Source of the DNA: Klebsormidium nitens
Taxonomy: Eukaryota > Streptophyta > Klebsormidiophyceae > Klebsormidiales > Klebsormidiaceae
Reading direction: 5' to 3'
Assembly: GCA_000708835.1 (NCBI GenBank)
Contig: DF237255.1
Coordinates: 42,597 to 106,596, forward strand
Length of the DNA: 64,000 bases
In this document: positions 21,901-34,204 of the stretch, piece by piece
Layout of the letters: each line of letters starts with the position of its first letter
How positions within the stretch are numbered: the stretch's first letter is position 1
Position numbers and translations under genes: made by a program
The notes under the pieces: model-generated
Seen by the model: the letters and a program-made list of their open reading frames with translations, nothing else
Databases searched by the model: none
What the model was told of the DNA's origin: nothing

Positions 21901-24900
21901 GCTCAATTGAACTGGGGTCCTGACGTTCGTCTGCCTTTTTTGCAGGAGTGGGACAATCCGGAGGGTGAGCATTCTTTCTCGTACTGGTCTCCCTTGCATT
22001 GAACAGAAGCACAGCCAAACAGGCCTGGTTCGGCACAAACTAGATGCTCTTCCATCAGTTGATTGTCTGGTCACATCCGTAACCAGCATTGGCCAGAAGG
22101 GAAACGGTCCTGTGTTGTGATCTAATGTCAGAAGAATTTGTTCCTAACCTGCTGACAGAAAAGAGTCGCAGATCAATAACCTGTCCCTTGGTGATCGCAT
22201 GAATGTCGTCTACACTCATGTAGGCCTCGTTTTTATCGAAGCTCAGCAAAACGTAAGCCTGTCTGAACGCAAGAGCGAGAAATCGTGCAAGAGTTTCTTT
22301 TCTTTGCTTCTGCAAGACATTTGATACTGGCACACATGATATCTTCGATAAGACACGAGTTAATTCGTCGTTCGTCATCATTCATTTGCAGGCGTCTGGT
22401 TGATCAACCAGTACCGCAACCGTACCTCGCCTCTGTTCGACCAGAAGCGCACCCAAAACGACTCCACCAGCATCAAGATGATGAATCGGTACTGCTCACC
22501 CCAGGAGGTCTACAAAGCCATCACTGCGGTCACGGACCCGGTTCTATTCCACGGGTTGCGTGACACAAGCGTGGTAAGTCGAGTCAGATCCCGGTTGTCA
22601 AAGTGCTCAAAAAGCCCAGTTGAGTTTGGGAGTGCTGTTCCAGGAATGGAAACGAGCTGGGTTGGTTTTCGGGTTCATGTCGATGCGAAAAACAAGAAGC
22701 GTGACGGTGGGGCGAAGTAACGGATGTGAAGTCGAACGAAGGAGTTTAAAGACAAAGAAGTCTTGTGGAAATGCGGATAAGGAAATGCAATTCTGGGTTG
22801 ATTGTAGGATGCTCAGTCTGCAACGAATCTTAAACGGAGCGTGCATGCTAGATGCTTCGTCTGCCCCGTTCCATGTGTTGGGGGGTGCAGGCATCCAGTG
22901 ACTTGATTGGCTAGGATTTCTGTAACCCTGTTCTGAACGATCCTCGAACCTGGGCTGGAGGACCATTCTTTTATCCAAAGCCAGGTCGGCAAATAGAAGC
23001 AACGGGAATTTGATAAATCCCAAAGAAACAGGAAACAGCTAAGCATTTCACTGCGAGAAAGCGTTTTCATTCGTACGTGTCCGAACCAGGCACGAACCCC
23101 ATAATTCCATTCCGAAGCGGTCTCGAAAGCCTCGGACCAATTGTTCGGACAAGAGATGTCCAAAAGCGCACTGAAACGGGTCCGAACCAAGTCCAAATCT
23201 ATTCCGAGCCGGGCAGCAAATAGACAACGTCGTTCTATGTTATCGTATACAGTTGCCATAGCTTACACACGGCTTTTTCCACCCTCCTGCAGAGCCAATT
23301 CGGAAACCAGGGAACGTTAGAAGCTCTCCACGGCTGGCCTCACACGGCCGTCGGCGCGCAAGCGGAGCTGCAGCCGGGACTGGACACGTCGCTCTTCCCG
23401 GACACGGGATCGTGCGCCACGTGTCGCTTCCACGACATGGGGTCCTTTTCCACCTCAGGATGGGACCCCGCCTTCTGGTCTCACCATTTCAACATCGTAA
23501 GTTGCTGGTTCGATAGTATAGAAGATCACCCGTTAAACAGGAGAGCTGGTTTGAGGTGACCTTCTTCAAGACCAGCTTGGTTAAGTTTCTAGTTAGCTAT
23601 CTGATGATCAGGTCCAATTCAGACCGTCGAAACCCTCCTCATGTTGCGCGATGCACAAGTCAGTAGCGCCCAGGTTTGGAGTGAGACGCAGGTGTAGCCT
23701 TCCGCGTGCAGCAGCGTCTTACTAATCGTAGGTACTTCGACGCTCTCGTTGGCTTAGCAAACGCAGATTCAGATTGGTTGAATTGCCTCCGGTATACGAC
23801 CACACTGTGCGTCGCATCGCACTTCGCACAGATGCATCCAAAGCGGGTGGAGTTCCTCTCAGATGAAAATGTTCCCGCTAAGAGTCCCAGAGTTATCCTG
23901 ATGTAAAAGGACAACCGGTTCCCCTCCCCGGACAGGAGACGGGACTCTCAAACTAATGTCCACTGCTTCTGGTCACGAGGTTCACATTCTGCTGAGTGCG
24001 AAACTGTACTGAAGTCCTGACCTTGCTTCCATATATCCGGCTCTGTTCTTTCAAGCCCCTGGTAATCCAAAAGAGCCGTCGTTCGAGAGGCTCAAGCAGC
24101 TACGACTCGGACCAAACGGGACACTTTTTCCGTTTCCCGACCCCTTTTTTAACCCCACTCCTGACCCGTTCCCTTAACCCCGCAGGATCGCCTCTGGGAG
24201 GAGTGGCTGAAGCAGCCTAACGCGAACACCACCTCCGGGCACAACGAAAACTTCGCCGACGCGGCGTGGCTGGACTCCGTCTTCACCTTCTACCGGGCAG
24301 ACGGAGTCCTGGAGACGATAACCGTGCGCGATACCCTCAACATAACCAACATGGGTTACGCGTACGCCCCGGCCCGGAACATCTGGAACACGACAAACGC
24401 AGTCGCGAGCGGCGTCGCGGCCGCGGCCGCGGTCACCACCGCAGACCCCCCCGCCCCAGTCCGGAAATTGCTGGCGAACGTTACCGCTAACCTTCCCCCG
24501 GTTAACACCGTCCCCGAGCTGCTCGCGCAGTATCCCAATTTTGCGGTTAACTACGCTAACCTGACCGCGGTCATGCCGGAGCCGGTGAAGGTCGGCCGGA
24601 ACGTGTCCCGCTACCGGATTCTGCGGACCCTGCCCGACCTGCCCGGGACGGAGGAGCTCTTGATGTTCCACGAGATCTCGGCGCGCATGGACGAGCGCGC
24701 GCTGATCGAGGTGTGGGTGAACAAGCCTGACGTCAGCGTGGGGTCGAAGCTGGACTGGCACTACCTCGGGACGCTGACGCAGGTCAGGAATTACGTCACC
24801 CGGGTTGCGGATGCCGAAATTTGAAGTCACGTGGCTTAAAGTCGGGCACACATCTTCGATCGAGCAGTTCACGCCTCTCAAGACGTCGTTCACACTTTAA

Positions 24901-25799
24901 AAACACCGTTAAAGCCTGGTTTGTCTTCGGTTAGATGCCCTTCTATCAGAGACCGGCCTGGTATCTGATTCAACACCCCTAAACCAGGTTTCAACCTAGG
25001 ACGAAAGCCTTCCTGTGACGCGGGCTGTCGCCCGGCCCGTTAAAATACAAAAAACGGGCCGGATTAAATTGTTCCGTTTCGCATGACTCGGGTTCCAGTC
25101 CAGCTCGACCTTCAGGACAACGTTTCGCAAAAGCAATCCCAGATCAAGTTGCTGCAGAACGGCATCTCTCCGAAGTCAGCAAAGGACGGGTATGGATTGA
25201 AAGGCCAGCATATCGTTTCATATTACGTGACGGCCGCAGCTGTCTGGATTTCCATCAGCTATTATATGAGATATTCTCTGTGCAGCCAGCCTTGTCGTTC
25301 TTTCTCTATCGTTGAACCCATCTAGATTCCATGCTTCTGCTTCTTGAACTCTTTCTGCTTCGATGGCTTTTCCTAGTAGGTTGACACTCCCCCGATTATA
25401 AGGCTTCAAACCAACTGCACATCGGCGTTTCCTCGTTTCTTTCGGCTGCTCATGAGAGGGCCCATGACAGAGGGCCCATGACACGTAGTTCTCGGTCTGG
25501 ACATTTCGCTGATTTTGGCGACCTTCCTTATGTCTCTCCAGGTGCCCATGTCGCCCAAACCCAGCAAGCTGCCCACCAATTCTTTCTCCGCAATCAAGAA
25601 CCGGGCCCTCCAGCTGAACCCAATTCTGAAGAATCTGGGCCTCCTCAGCGCGACGGAACTGCTCATTACGCTGGTTCCGGCGGAATACATGGTCGACAGC
25701 GGAAACAACGGATTTCGCATGGCCCCGCAGTATAGCACGGTCACCATCGCCGGGGCCGAGATCTACCGGGGCACACTGAGCTCGTACTTCCAGCGTTGA
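18915..25799 (+). CDS. PPO: Polyphenol oxidase / tyrosinase (type 3 copper), secreted
   Basis: Eight exons: 18915-19292, 20637-20795, 21287-21436, 21946-21964, 22392-22573, 23293-23496, 24186-24782 and 25542-25799, giving 648 residues; all phases agree. It oxidises phenols to o-quinones. The N-terminus is a hydrophobic signal peptide (VACVALLLASLFLCA) with likely cleavage after ASRA, not an obvious thylakoid transit signal. CCPPP occurs near residue 118. CuA ligands are H181 (HCHHC), H195 (HNGW) and H204 (PWHR), with C185 placed for the thioether bond; H181-H195 is shorter than the usual spacing. CuB ligands are H309, H313 (LHGWPH) and H360 (SHHFNID). A DWL-type domain follows (AAWLDSVFTFY) and a KFDV-like C-terminal domain (LIEVWVN). 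Exon 4 is only 19 nt. The exon 7 donor is GTCAGG, slightly weak. Introns 1 and 2 hold junction duplications. PPO is best known from land plants. Confidence 0.93.
20420..20650 (+). repeat. Tandem copy of PPO intron 1 / exon 2 junction (120 bp)
   Basis: The acceptor-exon segment TTTCAG|GCCTGGC at 20517 is repeated as CTTCAG|GCTTGGC at the real exon start 20637. Upstream intron sequence (AACCAGCCT, CATGGCTAACCC or CATCTCTAACCC, CGGTT) is repeated in the same order. The upstream copy keeps AG. Confidence 0.75.
20733..20950 (+). repeat. Tandem copy of PPO exon 2 end and its donor (118 bp)
   Basis: The last ~63 bases of exon 2 and the donor (AGA|GTAAGG at 20796) are repeated 118 bp on, with donor AGG|GTAGGG at 20914. 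The copy has gained TAA in the reading frame at its start, and happens to be preceded by GCGCAG, so it resembles a dead cassette exon. Downstream CTTAACCTTAAC and ATCCCTGATG words are duplicated too. Confidence 0.88.
21100..21345 (+). repeat. Tandem copies of PPO intron 2 / exon 3 junction (110 bp)
   Basis: CACGCAG|GTTCATTGCCACC at 21177 is an almost identical copy of the real exon 3 start at 21287 and includes 57 exon bases up to the HNGW codons. The intron part (TACGAAGTACTTAACCCCC) is present twice, and the HNGW-to-intron part also appears as a third, more diverged piece at about 21105. Acceptor AG is intact in the copy. Splicing to it would read into a stop after the copied W codon and about 12 more codons. 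Near identity suggests a recent event. Confidence 0.92.
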
Positions 25800-26599
25800 G
25801 TGGACGGTCGAAAGACAACCATTTAAGAAAAGCGAGGAAAATCCTCCCCAGATTCTACAGAACCGGCCGGTCTTAAGCGGCGATATTGACTTCCACTTCA
25901 AGGTCCACAGAAAAATATTGACCGCAGCTTTAACAGTCGAGTACGAACATTAGTCTCATCATTGACAGAACAACAGCTCGAGATATTCAGCGTCCATTTT
26001 CTGAGCGGTAGGTTCAAAGGAACGTGTTTTTCAATATAGAAAAGTCGTGTCGGAAACAGGATTAGGAATCTAACAAGACAAGCCAACTTGTTTGTCAAGT
26101 GACCTTGCTAAACGAATGAAGACAATTGACGGGTGCTGCACTCCCGCCCAGGTAGTGTGGATCCTGGACTTTCTACGACGCTGTTCTAGATCCTGGAACC
26201 ATCCACTAACTCAGGCATGAGTCTACCTTGAGTGCGCTGCAAATGCGCCGTACGTGCTCATTCTGTATTGCTCGATCACGTGTGAATTTCAAGATGAGAT
26301 AAGTTTAGATGTTCCGAAATTTTGCAGACGCTTATTTCTTGGCGACGACATCATCCGTTTAGCGGCAACGGCCGCCAACGGAAAGTGATGTTCAAGTTCT
26401 AGTAGGAAAACGTGCAAGCTTAAGCTCTCGCGCATGTGCTGATGCATTCGCAGGGTTGTCGTTGGACCGAGTCGTAGTGATGACTAGGTTGGTTGGACGG
26501 AGGGTGTACATCTTCTCCTGCATAAGGGAGAAGCGTACCGAACAATACTCAAAGTTCATTGAGTCTGCATCGACGGATCCATGACTGAGGCCTTCAGGG

Positions 26600-26890
26600 G
26601 TCACAATATCACCGGTGATCGCATGGCATGACCACTCGGCTCCTCATAGGCCTTGATGCTAAGTCTGATTCCGTGGCTTCCATTGTACGTTAGCAAGTTG
26701 ACATGCGAGAAGGATGTGCGCTGGAGGAATGCAGAGTAATATGCACTTTGGTCTTCCTCTAGCCGGAATAGCGAGCCGTGCGACTGCCCGCTCGGAGCGG
26801 CACTGAGACAAGATGATCGACCGCATGCGGCCGTGTCTTCGTTCTTCACAAGCCAGACTCCAACGTGCCTGAGATATATACACGTCTTTC
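26600..26890. repeat. Long repeat R4, copy 1
   Basis: This segment is collinear with 28980-29265. Shared blocks are GCATGGCATGACC / GCACGGCATGACC, CAGGCCTT or TAGGCCTT, GGTCTTCCTCTAG / GCTCTTCCTCTAG, GCATGCGGCCGTGTC and GCCAGACTCC. With R1 it forms a unit of roughly 2.4-2.6 kb present twice in tandem. Confidence 0.7.
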
Positions 26891-27259
26891 GAAGTTCAGA
26901 GTCTTATGTTGGACACGTATATGCGCATCAATGAAGGCGTGTTCAAGCGAACAGTGAACAAACTTCTGGGGATCAGAGACGGCTGAAAGTATCATGACTC
27001 CGATTGGGGTTTCGCGTCGTTCTATTTCGACTTCCAGCCTAATACCAAGGTGCGAAGGGCGCAGAATCTGGGCCACCTATAAGGCGGACCAGGTTTTCAG
27101 TAGTCACGGCAGTAATAACCCCGGGCCTCTGCAAGCGCCGGAGTAGAGGAATGTACGTGATTGCTACTTTGCGCGTTCGCCCACACTCCTGATCTCATCT
27201 GACCGATTGGCAGGGAACAATCAAGAAACTCGCCAGGGGGAGAATTAGTCGTGATGGTG

Positions 27260-28450
27260 GGCCTTCAGCGCCGGTTGGTACTGACGAAGATAGTCTAGCC
27301 CTCTTCAGGTTGTGGCCAGGCTTGAGCTTGTCATTGGCGAGACGCCCTCGGAACAAAAGAAGGTTCTATTTCAGGGGTAGCTCAGCTAACTTATCGTACG
27401 GGATATCCTCGGGCCATCAAAGCACTGCGCGCGCGCGCGACTCGGCAGCTTCGCCACCCCGCGCCCGAATGAGGCGGCAGCGTTCACAGTTTCAACGGCG
27501 AAATTTCTTTTGCCGAGTACCTATCACGCTTGCTAAGGGAACGCGAAATACCGCGCGCGTGCCGAATGGCCGTCAACATGAGGCACGCGGGCCTAGGTCG
27601 CCTAGGCACGTGCCTCATGTTGACCGCCATTCGGCACGCGCGCACTTGCGGCGCACGCGGCCGCGAGTCTCGATCCCTCAGGCCGTGGGCCTAGGTCGCC
27701 GGCGGGCTCCCGAGCGGCGAGGTCGGGAGGCTGAGTTGCCGAGATCCTCAGGGTCCAAGCAGCTGGCCTTGGCGGAGCCGCTCCTTTTGAAGATCCAAGC
27801 CATGGCCGTATCGAACAGGCGTTCGAGTCCGTTTGCAGGCGCCTTCTGTACGCTTCACTACCTTTAGCGAGCTGATGAATGACCCGAGTCGGTCGACCGG
27901 CTACACCTCAACTGTGATTCTCACTGCTCTGTTTGACCGGCCGCCAGTTAAAAGCTTTGACCTGGAAGGTCTGATTGATCCGCGGGGTAAGTGAACGTGT
28001 GCTGTGGGAACGTTTATTGCGTTAGGCGCCTTCTGGTGTCGCCTAAAAGCTCCATATCTGCATCCTGGCTCGCGTCCCAATGGTGAGGCTGCGAGCAGTC
28101 TGGGAGCGCCGAGGTCGACTGGCCACCACTGAGCGGGTCGACACACGAAAACAAGGTCAAGAGAAAAAGTTCGCTCCTTCGTTCCGCAGAGTTTAATCAA
28201 CAGGGCTGTTCCGGCCAAGTTTACAAGCAAAGGCCAACTACTTGAGCATTCGGATCAAATGTACACTGCATGCGAGCTCTAATCCAAGGCGAGACTCTTG
28301 AAAGCCTCTAGAAGGGGAAGAAGTACTGACCACAAAGGCCAGGGTTTCCTTTCGTCATGGGCAGTGGGTTTTAGGAAACTAAAGGATTAACCAATCACGT
28401 GTCTCCACCGCACAGCGCTGGGCTCGAGAAAGGACCGAACCACGTTCGAC
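27260..28450 (+). repeat. Long repeat R1, copy a
   Basis: First of three collinear ~1.2-kb copies (others at about 29890-31030 and 37880-39200). Anchors in order: GGCCTTC start, TGTGGCCAGGCTTG...GTCATTGGCG, GGGCC.TCAAAGCACTGCGCGCGCG, CACTGAGCGGGTCGA, and GACCACAAAGGCCAG...CGTCATGGGC. The two cassettes lie 1.02-1.07 kb apart in all three copies. Confidence 0.7.
27553..27643. repeat. Near-perfect inverted repeat (hairpin), ~43-bp arms
   Basis: Left arm 27553-27596 runs from GCGCGCGTGCCGAATGGC through GTCAACATGAGGCAC to GCCTAGG. The right arm 27600-27643 is its reverse complement with one base change and a small gap. The loop is only a few bases. It would fold into a strong hairpin as RNA or a cruciform as DNA. 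It stands out as sharp structure in an otherwise old, decayed block. Confidence 0.88.
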
Positions 28451-28979
28451 GTGAACGAGAGGTGCGAAACCCTTTCGCGCTTTCGGGGGAGTGACATCGA
28501 CCAGTGATAAAGTGTACCGTTCGGCTGCGGGAAATGTCAAAGTTGATCCACTTCGAGAAGCAGCTCTTGGAAACCAGCGCGAATCTTTTCAGCGTGACAA
28601 GGCCGTCCGTCCTGCTGCGCCTGAGAGTGGACGCTCGAGCGAGGCGCCCTAGGATCTCATGAGCCAAGGAATCTGCAAATCGCTTAGCACTCTTCTGCTT
28701 TACTTCACCTCGGAGCTTGGCCGCTTAAGCGGTCCTGTGCAGTTCCTTGGCTGCGAGTTGAACGTCACTAGCTTGCAGACAGACTGAACATTTGCTAATA
28801 GAGATCGAAGCGACAGAAAGTTGACGCACCATATGACAGGCATAGTAGAAGCGTGATCCAAGGCACCCAAGGTCCCCAGCGGCCACTTTTATTGAACCCT
28901 TTTGCGCCGGACTGCGAAACTCCTCAAACTTAAACACGACATAAATGGAGCCTTCGGGGCATGAGTGCGCATTTGGAGA

Positions 28980-29265
28980 CATGGTCGCACGGCATGACCA
29001 GTCTCCGTGCTCCCCACAGGCCTTGGTAGTTTGTCTTATCGCGTCTTGTTTCTTCGACGAAGATGCAAAATCCTCTAAAAAGACGGAACAGAATACTGTT
29101 CGATGCTCTTCCTCTAGGCAGGACGGCGCCGTGCGGTTGATTTGGCCAATCAGAGTTCAAGAAAAAAGAAGGATGACGTGACCCCATGCGGCCGTGTCCA
29201 CTCTCGTCAAAGGCCAGACTCCCACCCTGAACTGGATATCCATCCACATTTCCTTCCCCTTTGCC
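28980..29265. repeat. Long repeat R4, copy 2
   Basis: Diverged copy of 26600-26890, with the same order of anchor blocks. It lies before R1 copy b just as R4 copy 1 lies before R1 copy a. Confidence 0.7.
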
Positions 29266-29889
29266 TTCATGTAGTCGAGTGAAAGCAGGTTCGAGCAAAG
29301 GTGATTAATGAACCCAGATTAAATTTTTGACTAGTCTTTTCAAGTCAATGGGGTTACAATCACTTTGGCTTCGCCTTATGCATGGTGCCATAGGCAAAGA
29401 GGACCCTCCGACTAAAACTTTTGACTAGATACACGGCCGGAACCATAATTAACACGGAGACAAACGTCTTTACTGCCAAACCTAGTGTGTACCTTCAGCC
29501 GACCGTCCACACTGCGTGGGCGCACAGTTGAAGAAGATTTCCCTTTAGTCCCTTTATTCGACCATCTCCGTCAGATTTCGTACAGACTCTGAGTGTTCAA
29601 AGCTCTCGTTCTCATTCGGGCACTGTTCTTTCAGCGCTTGCTGTGCACTTACGTGCTTGGCATCATTCGGTTCCACATCATTGACAGTCACCTCGACGAA
29701 TCTATGCAGGATTTTCTAGGATCCATTGGTCCACGATTGCCCACCGCCAATTCTCCACTATCTTCACCGAGAGGGCTGGAAGAATGGAGATTGGAAGGGT
29801 GCTTGTTGATACTTCGCTCGCTGATACTTCCATAATGAGTGGACAGAATGGCAGGTAGAGAATGTAATGAAGCTCAAAAGTCATAAAAT

Positions 29890-31030
29890 CTGGCCTTCAG
29901 AGCGGCTTGACAGCGTGATAACAGTGCTTGGTCGGATGTGGCCAGGCTTGTGCTCGTCATAGGCGCCACGTTATTGAAGAGGACGTCAGAATGTTACACA
30001 CCGCTTCTTACGGAACTGAGTAGAGTTGAAGAGCCCGCGAATTCAGGCCGAGCTAGCAAACGGCCGGGCATCGTATTCTAGCTCTCATGGGGTGACTTCA
30101 GAGCGACGTCATACCGACTTTCCCGTTGCGACCACGCTTGACAGAAGTCAGTCGACTTTGAAAGCCGTCTTCGTTTGTGCGTTGCTTTTCTGCAGGTGCC
30201 CTGTTCTCCAGTAGCTTTGAGTTTATATATACATCAAAAAGCTAGCGGCATCCAGCGCGTAATCATTGGGCCATACTGAAGTAAATGCATTGCGCCGCTG
30301 CTCGGCTGCGCAGCGCTGTCATATTCCCATTGATATTGACAAGCTTTCCGTGGGCGCGTGCGCTTGCTTATTCGACGGAGACGTATGCACACGTGCGACA
30401 TTTTGACCGGGCCTTCGTACTCGCGCACACGGAGGCACGTTCCGCTTCCTTCTAACGGACCCACTCTCGAAATATTGCCCGGCCGCCCAGCGGCGAGTCG
30501 GATTCTTGCCGACGTTCGCGGAGGTCATGAGGCCAATTGCTTTGCAGGCGAGCTTGAGGTCGATATACCGGCTACGTTCTCGCGTCCGAAGTGCTAGAAC
30601 CGGCCGCCAGTAGTAGCGTTTCAAACCAAGTGCGCTCTTCTCAATAAAAGCGAAGGGTAACTTACCGAGGCGGAGGCCGTATGGTGCGGCCTGAGACCCT
30701 TCTTGCAAGTTGACACCAACTGACGATTTTGAGCGCTGAGAGTGCCGATGATTCATCACACCAGTGAAGGGGGTCGAAACGCGGAATTAGATACGCCCAG
30801 GTCTTGCAGCTCCTATATTGATCCGCCAAACCCGCCAGCACGTTGCTGTTTCGGCGAAGTTAAAAAGCAAAGGACAACTGATCTGACCGCTTACTTCGAT
30901 AATAAATTGTCTACGTCAAGGCGAGATCCTTGGAGACCTTCGGCAAGAACGAAGTCCTTTTGACCGCAGAGGCCAGCTTCGTCTCGTCATGGGCGGCGGG
31001 CTTTGAGTAAACCTACGAGCTCAAACCATA
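29890..31030 (+). repeat. Long repeat R1, copy b
   Basis: Collinear with R1 copies a and c. Best shared blocks with c: CAGCGGCGAGTCGG against CGGAGGCGAGTCCG, TTTGCAGGCGAG against TCTGCAGGCGAG, GGGTCGAAACGCG against GGGTCGAGACGCG, and GACCGCAGAGGCCAG...CTCGTCATGGGC against GACCACCGAGGCCAG...GCGTCATGGGC. Confidence 0.65.
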
Positions 31031-34000
31031 CATTCAGATGATGATTAAGGAGCCACTTTCTTCCATCTCTTCTAACCCTTAACCTCAACACGGGCCTTCA
31101 GATGCATCGATATTGTACCTGAAGTCTTGAACCTCATTGTTTGCGCCTATCACAGACCCTTTTGCTTTAGAAAAACGAAGAAAAGCCTTGTTCATGGAAC
31201 GGCTGAAATGGTTGAATGACTTCGTGATTGATTCGGGCAAAACCTGCGCCAAGTTGTTTTGTGACAAGCTCAAAAAGCCCACTACGGAGTGGGAAACGCT
31301 CTCAACAATCATGTTGGAGAGCAATAAAGCTCCGGGAGCCCGTCCGCTCAGCACCTTCAGCTCTCTCAGTACAGCGCACGTATCCGTTGCAAATACCAAG
31401 TCGAAGCAGCAGGGCTCAAAACTTACTCTTCGTTCATATATGACTTCTTGGCCGAGATTGGTTACGTATCACAGCCCTGGCAAAGCGCCATCATGAAGAA
31501 ACTTGTGGACTGCACATCATTCATGGTAACGCTCATTCTGAAAAGCAAGCGGGCAACTGCAGAACCGTTATCCTCGAGCTGTGACCGTCCCGTTTGATCC
31601 ACACGAGTTTTCCAACACCCGATGCCGCGGCTGGCCAAGTTCAAACGTTGGAATACAACGATACATGAACCAATTTGAAGGACCCGTATGTATTATAGAC
31701 CCACATCAGCAACTGATGGGAGCACTTTCCAAATACGGCCACGCCCGATCACTGCTCTGCGAAAGAGAAAAAAGGGAGACTTCCAGGACTAAGATACACG
31801 CTTTCTCCTCTAGTAAGCGGTGCTTCGAGTTTGACTGACTCGAAGGCCTTCAGACTTTCAAGTTCCTCGTGACCCACTTCGGCCAAGATGGTGCTCCTCA
31901 AAGGCCTCTGGAGGATTTTTACAGGGACTACACGAAACGGCACGTTGAGATCGACTCCCGTCTTCGACTAATATGCTGTTCTTGCACAAAAGCCTTGGAA
32001 AGTGGACGCCGCCCAAACCCACAACTTTTGAACGCCAACTTATGTGCGGATCCGACATCGGATAATGCAGATGCACCCAAGCGTTCGCTAGGTTGTACTT
32101 CAACGAGAGTTCTCAACAGAGCGCACGTCCAATATCGGGGAATCGGGCGCTCAGAACTTCCCTTACACTTGGAAGCGATGCAAAGGTAGACTTGCTCGGC
32201 CGCCCGCAGCAGATTTTCGGCCGATAAAATTTCCTGCTTAACAAGCTTACTTACTCAAATCTACCTCAAAAACCTCAGTTCCATTCTGCCACCACGAGCC
32301 CACGTCCCGCATGACCACTTGAAGGGTACTGCTCATTCCCAAAGCCAAACGTGAGCTGTAACCTGTATCTACCGACCTTCCAAGTTAGCGCAAGCGGATG
32401 GTACGAATTTGTCATCGCTCTGCGTTCAACAAGCAGATGTCGAACGTGTACGATCAGCCATTGGTTTCAACAGCATGGTTAGAACTTTTCCTCTCAACCC
32501 GGATGCATCGCCCGTGTGATAGGCTGCCCGTGCTTCTAAAGAAATACCAAGAGAGACTCTACCGTCGGTAATGCAACCGTAAAACCTTTGGAAGATCTCA
32601 TTAGAATCTTGCAAGGTCAATGTTTCCTGGCTGTTGCTCTGGCCGTCAGAGCCGATCGAGCTGAAAATTCCCCTGGCCAGGAAATGGCCGCCCGTCCTTG
32701 CGCTCATCAAGGGCCCACCTAAACATGTCCTTACAGTCACTTCACACGGCTTAATGGAGGATATGCTTTAAGACCTTTGATATTTTTTATCTTACGATAT
32801 TTGGTCAACGGTAACAAGGTTGCGGCAAACATGCTGCACCCACCCACTGACGGTCTATTAAATTGCAACTGGCCTCGTTCGATTGGACTCTGTGTCTTCC
32901 AACACGACCCGGCCCTGGGGTGCCCGTTGAATCTTGAAACTTTGTCATTGAAGTGAAGTGTCTCTTTTCATCTCTAATCCTCGCGCAAGATGAACGGCGA
33001 CCGCAACGACTAGCTAGATCCTCACCATGGGAGCTCGCAAGCATTTGACTTTTCACGAGGAGAGCAAGGCTTTCATCAGGACGTCGATTAGTCATTTCTG
33101 ACCAAATCCGAGGAGGTTGGCCAGACGTCAGCAGCATTGCTTTGCATCACAACCTCGGTACTCCGACGGCAAGCTTGCAAAAAGAGCAAGAAAATAAATC
33201 CAATAATCGGTCCCAAATCGTGGTATGGCGCGATAGAAAACTATTCAGCCTACGATTGCAACCATCATTAAGGTGTGTACCAAATGCTCGGATGGAAGAC
33301 AAACCATCGACCCTCATTGCCAATCTTCAAAAGAGGCGGCATCAGACATGAGGGCGGCATCAGCTGCGAGGTCGCTTCCAGTACGTGCTCAGCACGTTGC
33401 AGTCTCTATCTTGAATTTGTGCCACTGGGCTGAACAGAGGACGTCAAAGAGTCATTTTCTAAGCTCGCCAACTCTACGGAAGTAATACGCGCCCCGAATT
33501 GGGTAACACATCAAGCAACCGGCAGCGGCGGACGTCTATGATACAGAGCTCAACAAAATTTGACAAACCTTAACCGCCAGAAGATTCTGATCTGAGCAGC
33601 GCGTGCGGTCAGCTGCTCCGACCAGGCTGCCGGCTATTCGGCCGTTTGGCGCGGCCGGGCGGCGCACAGATGAGTCAAATGGTCCATCATCCGCACGCGC
33701 GCATAAAACTCAAGAAAGACGTCGAATAACGAGAAGAAACCCTAAGTGGAAATGTTACCTGCTCGGCGCCCCTACCAACCCTAATCCCAGACCGACCGGC
33801 CTACCTTGTAATGTGTGAGCGTTGTGCAACCAACCCAGTAACTTATTGCACAGACAGTCAATAGTACATCGAGAAAAGCTTTGTGCTGTATTCTGGTTAT
33901 CACGTGTCTAAGAAGGGCAAAGCAGAACGAAGTAGCAACGATTCGACACAGATCCAGAAGGAAAAATGTATAAGAATAAAAGCACTGCGACCGCTCTCCT

Positions 34001-34204
34001 CTCTGCCAAGGACTGAGTCAGCCTTTGCCCGTCGATTCAAGGCGCGCGAGTGCGCGCTCTTCGAAGCAGTTCCTTCAGCCGTTGGTTGTGGGTGCGCCAC
34101 AGGCAGACCTGAAAGATCCGCGCGAATGGGACGAACCGTAGCCATATTGGACCATACAGCACATCATTGACACTCGGTAGATTTTTTTGTACTTTATTGG
34201 ACCG

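Noticed and set aside
22607-23259. 138- and 148-residue minus frames in PPO intron 5
   Set aside because: Lie wholly within an intron flanked by strong PPO splice sites; no family likeness.
24783-24824. PPO ending at the in-frame stop after exon 7
   Set aside because: That would lose the C-terminal KFDV-like half; splicing at GTCAGG to 25542 keeps phase and restores it. The weak donor leaves some doubt.
24174-24893. 239-residue minus frame opposite PPO exon 7
   Set aside because: Exact shadow of the PPO reading frame (HPHLDQRALVHA-type antisense composition).
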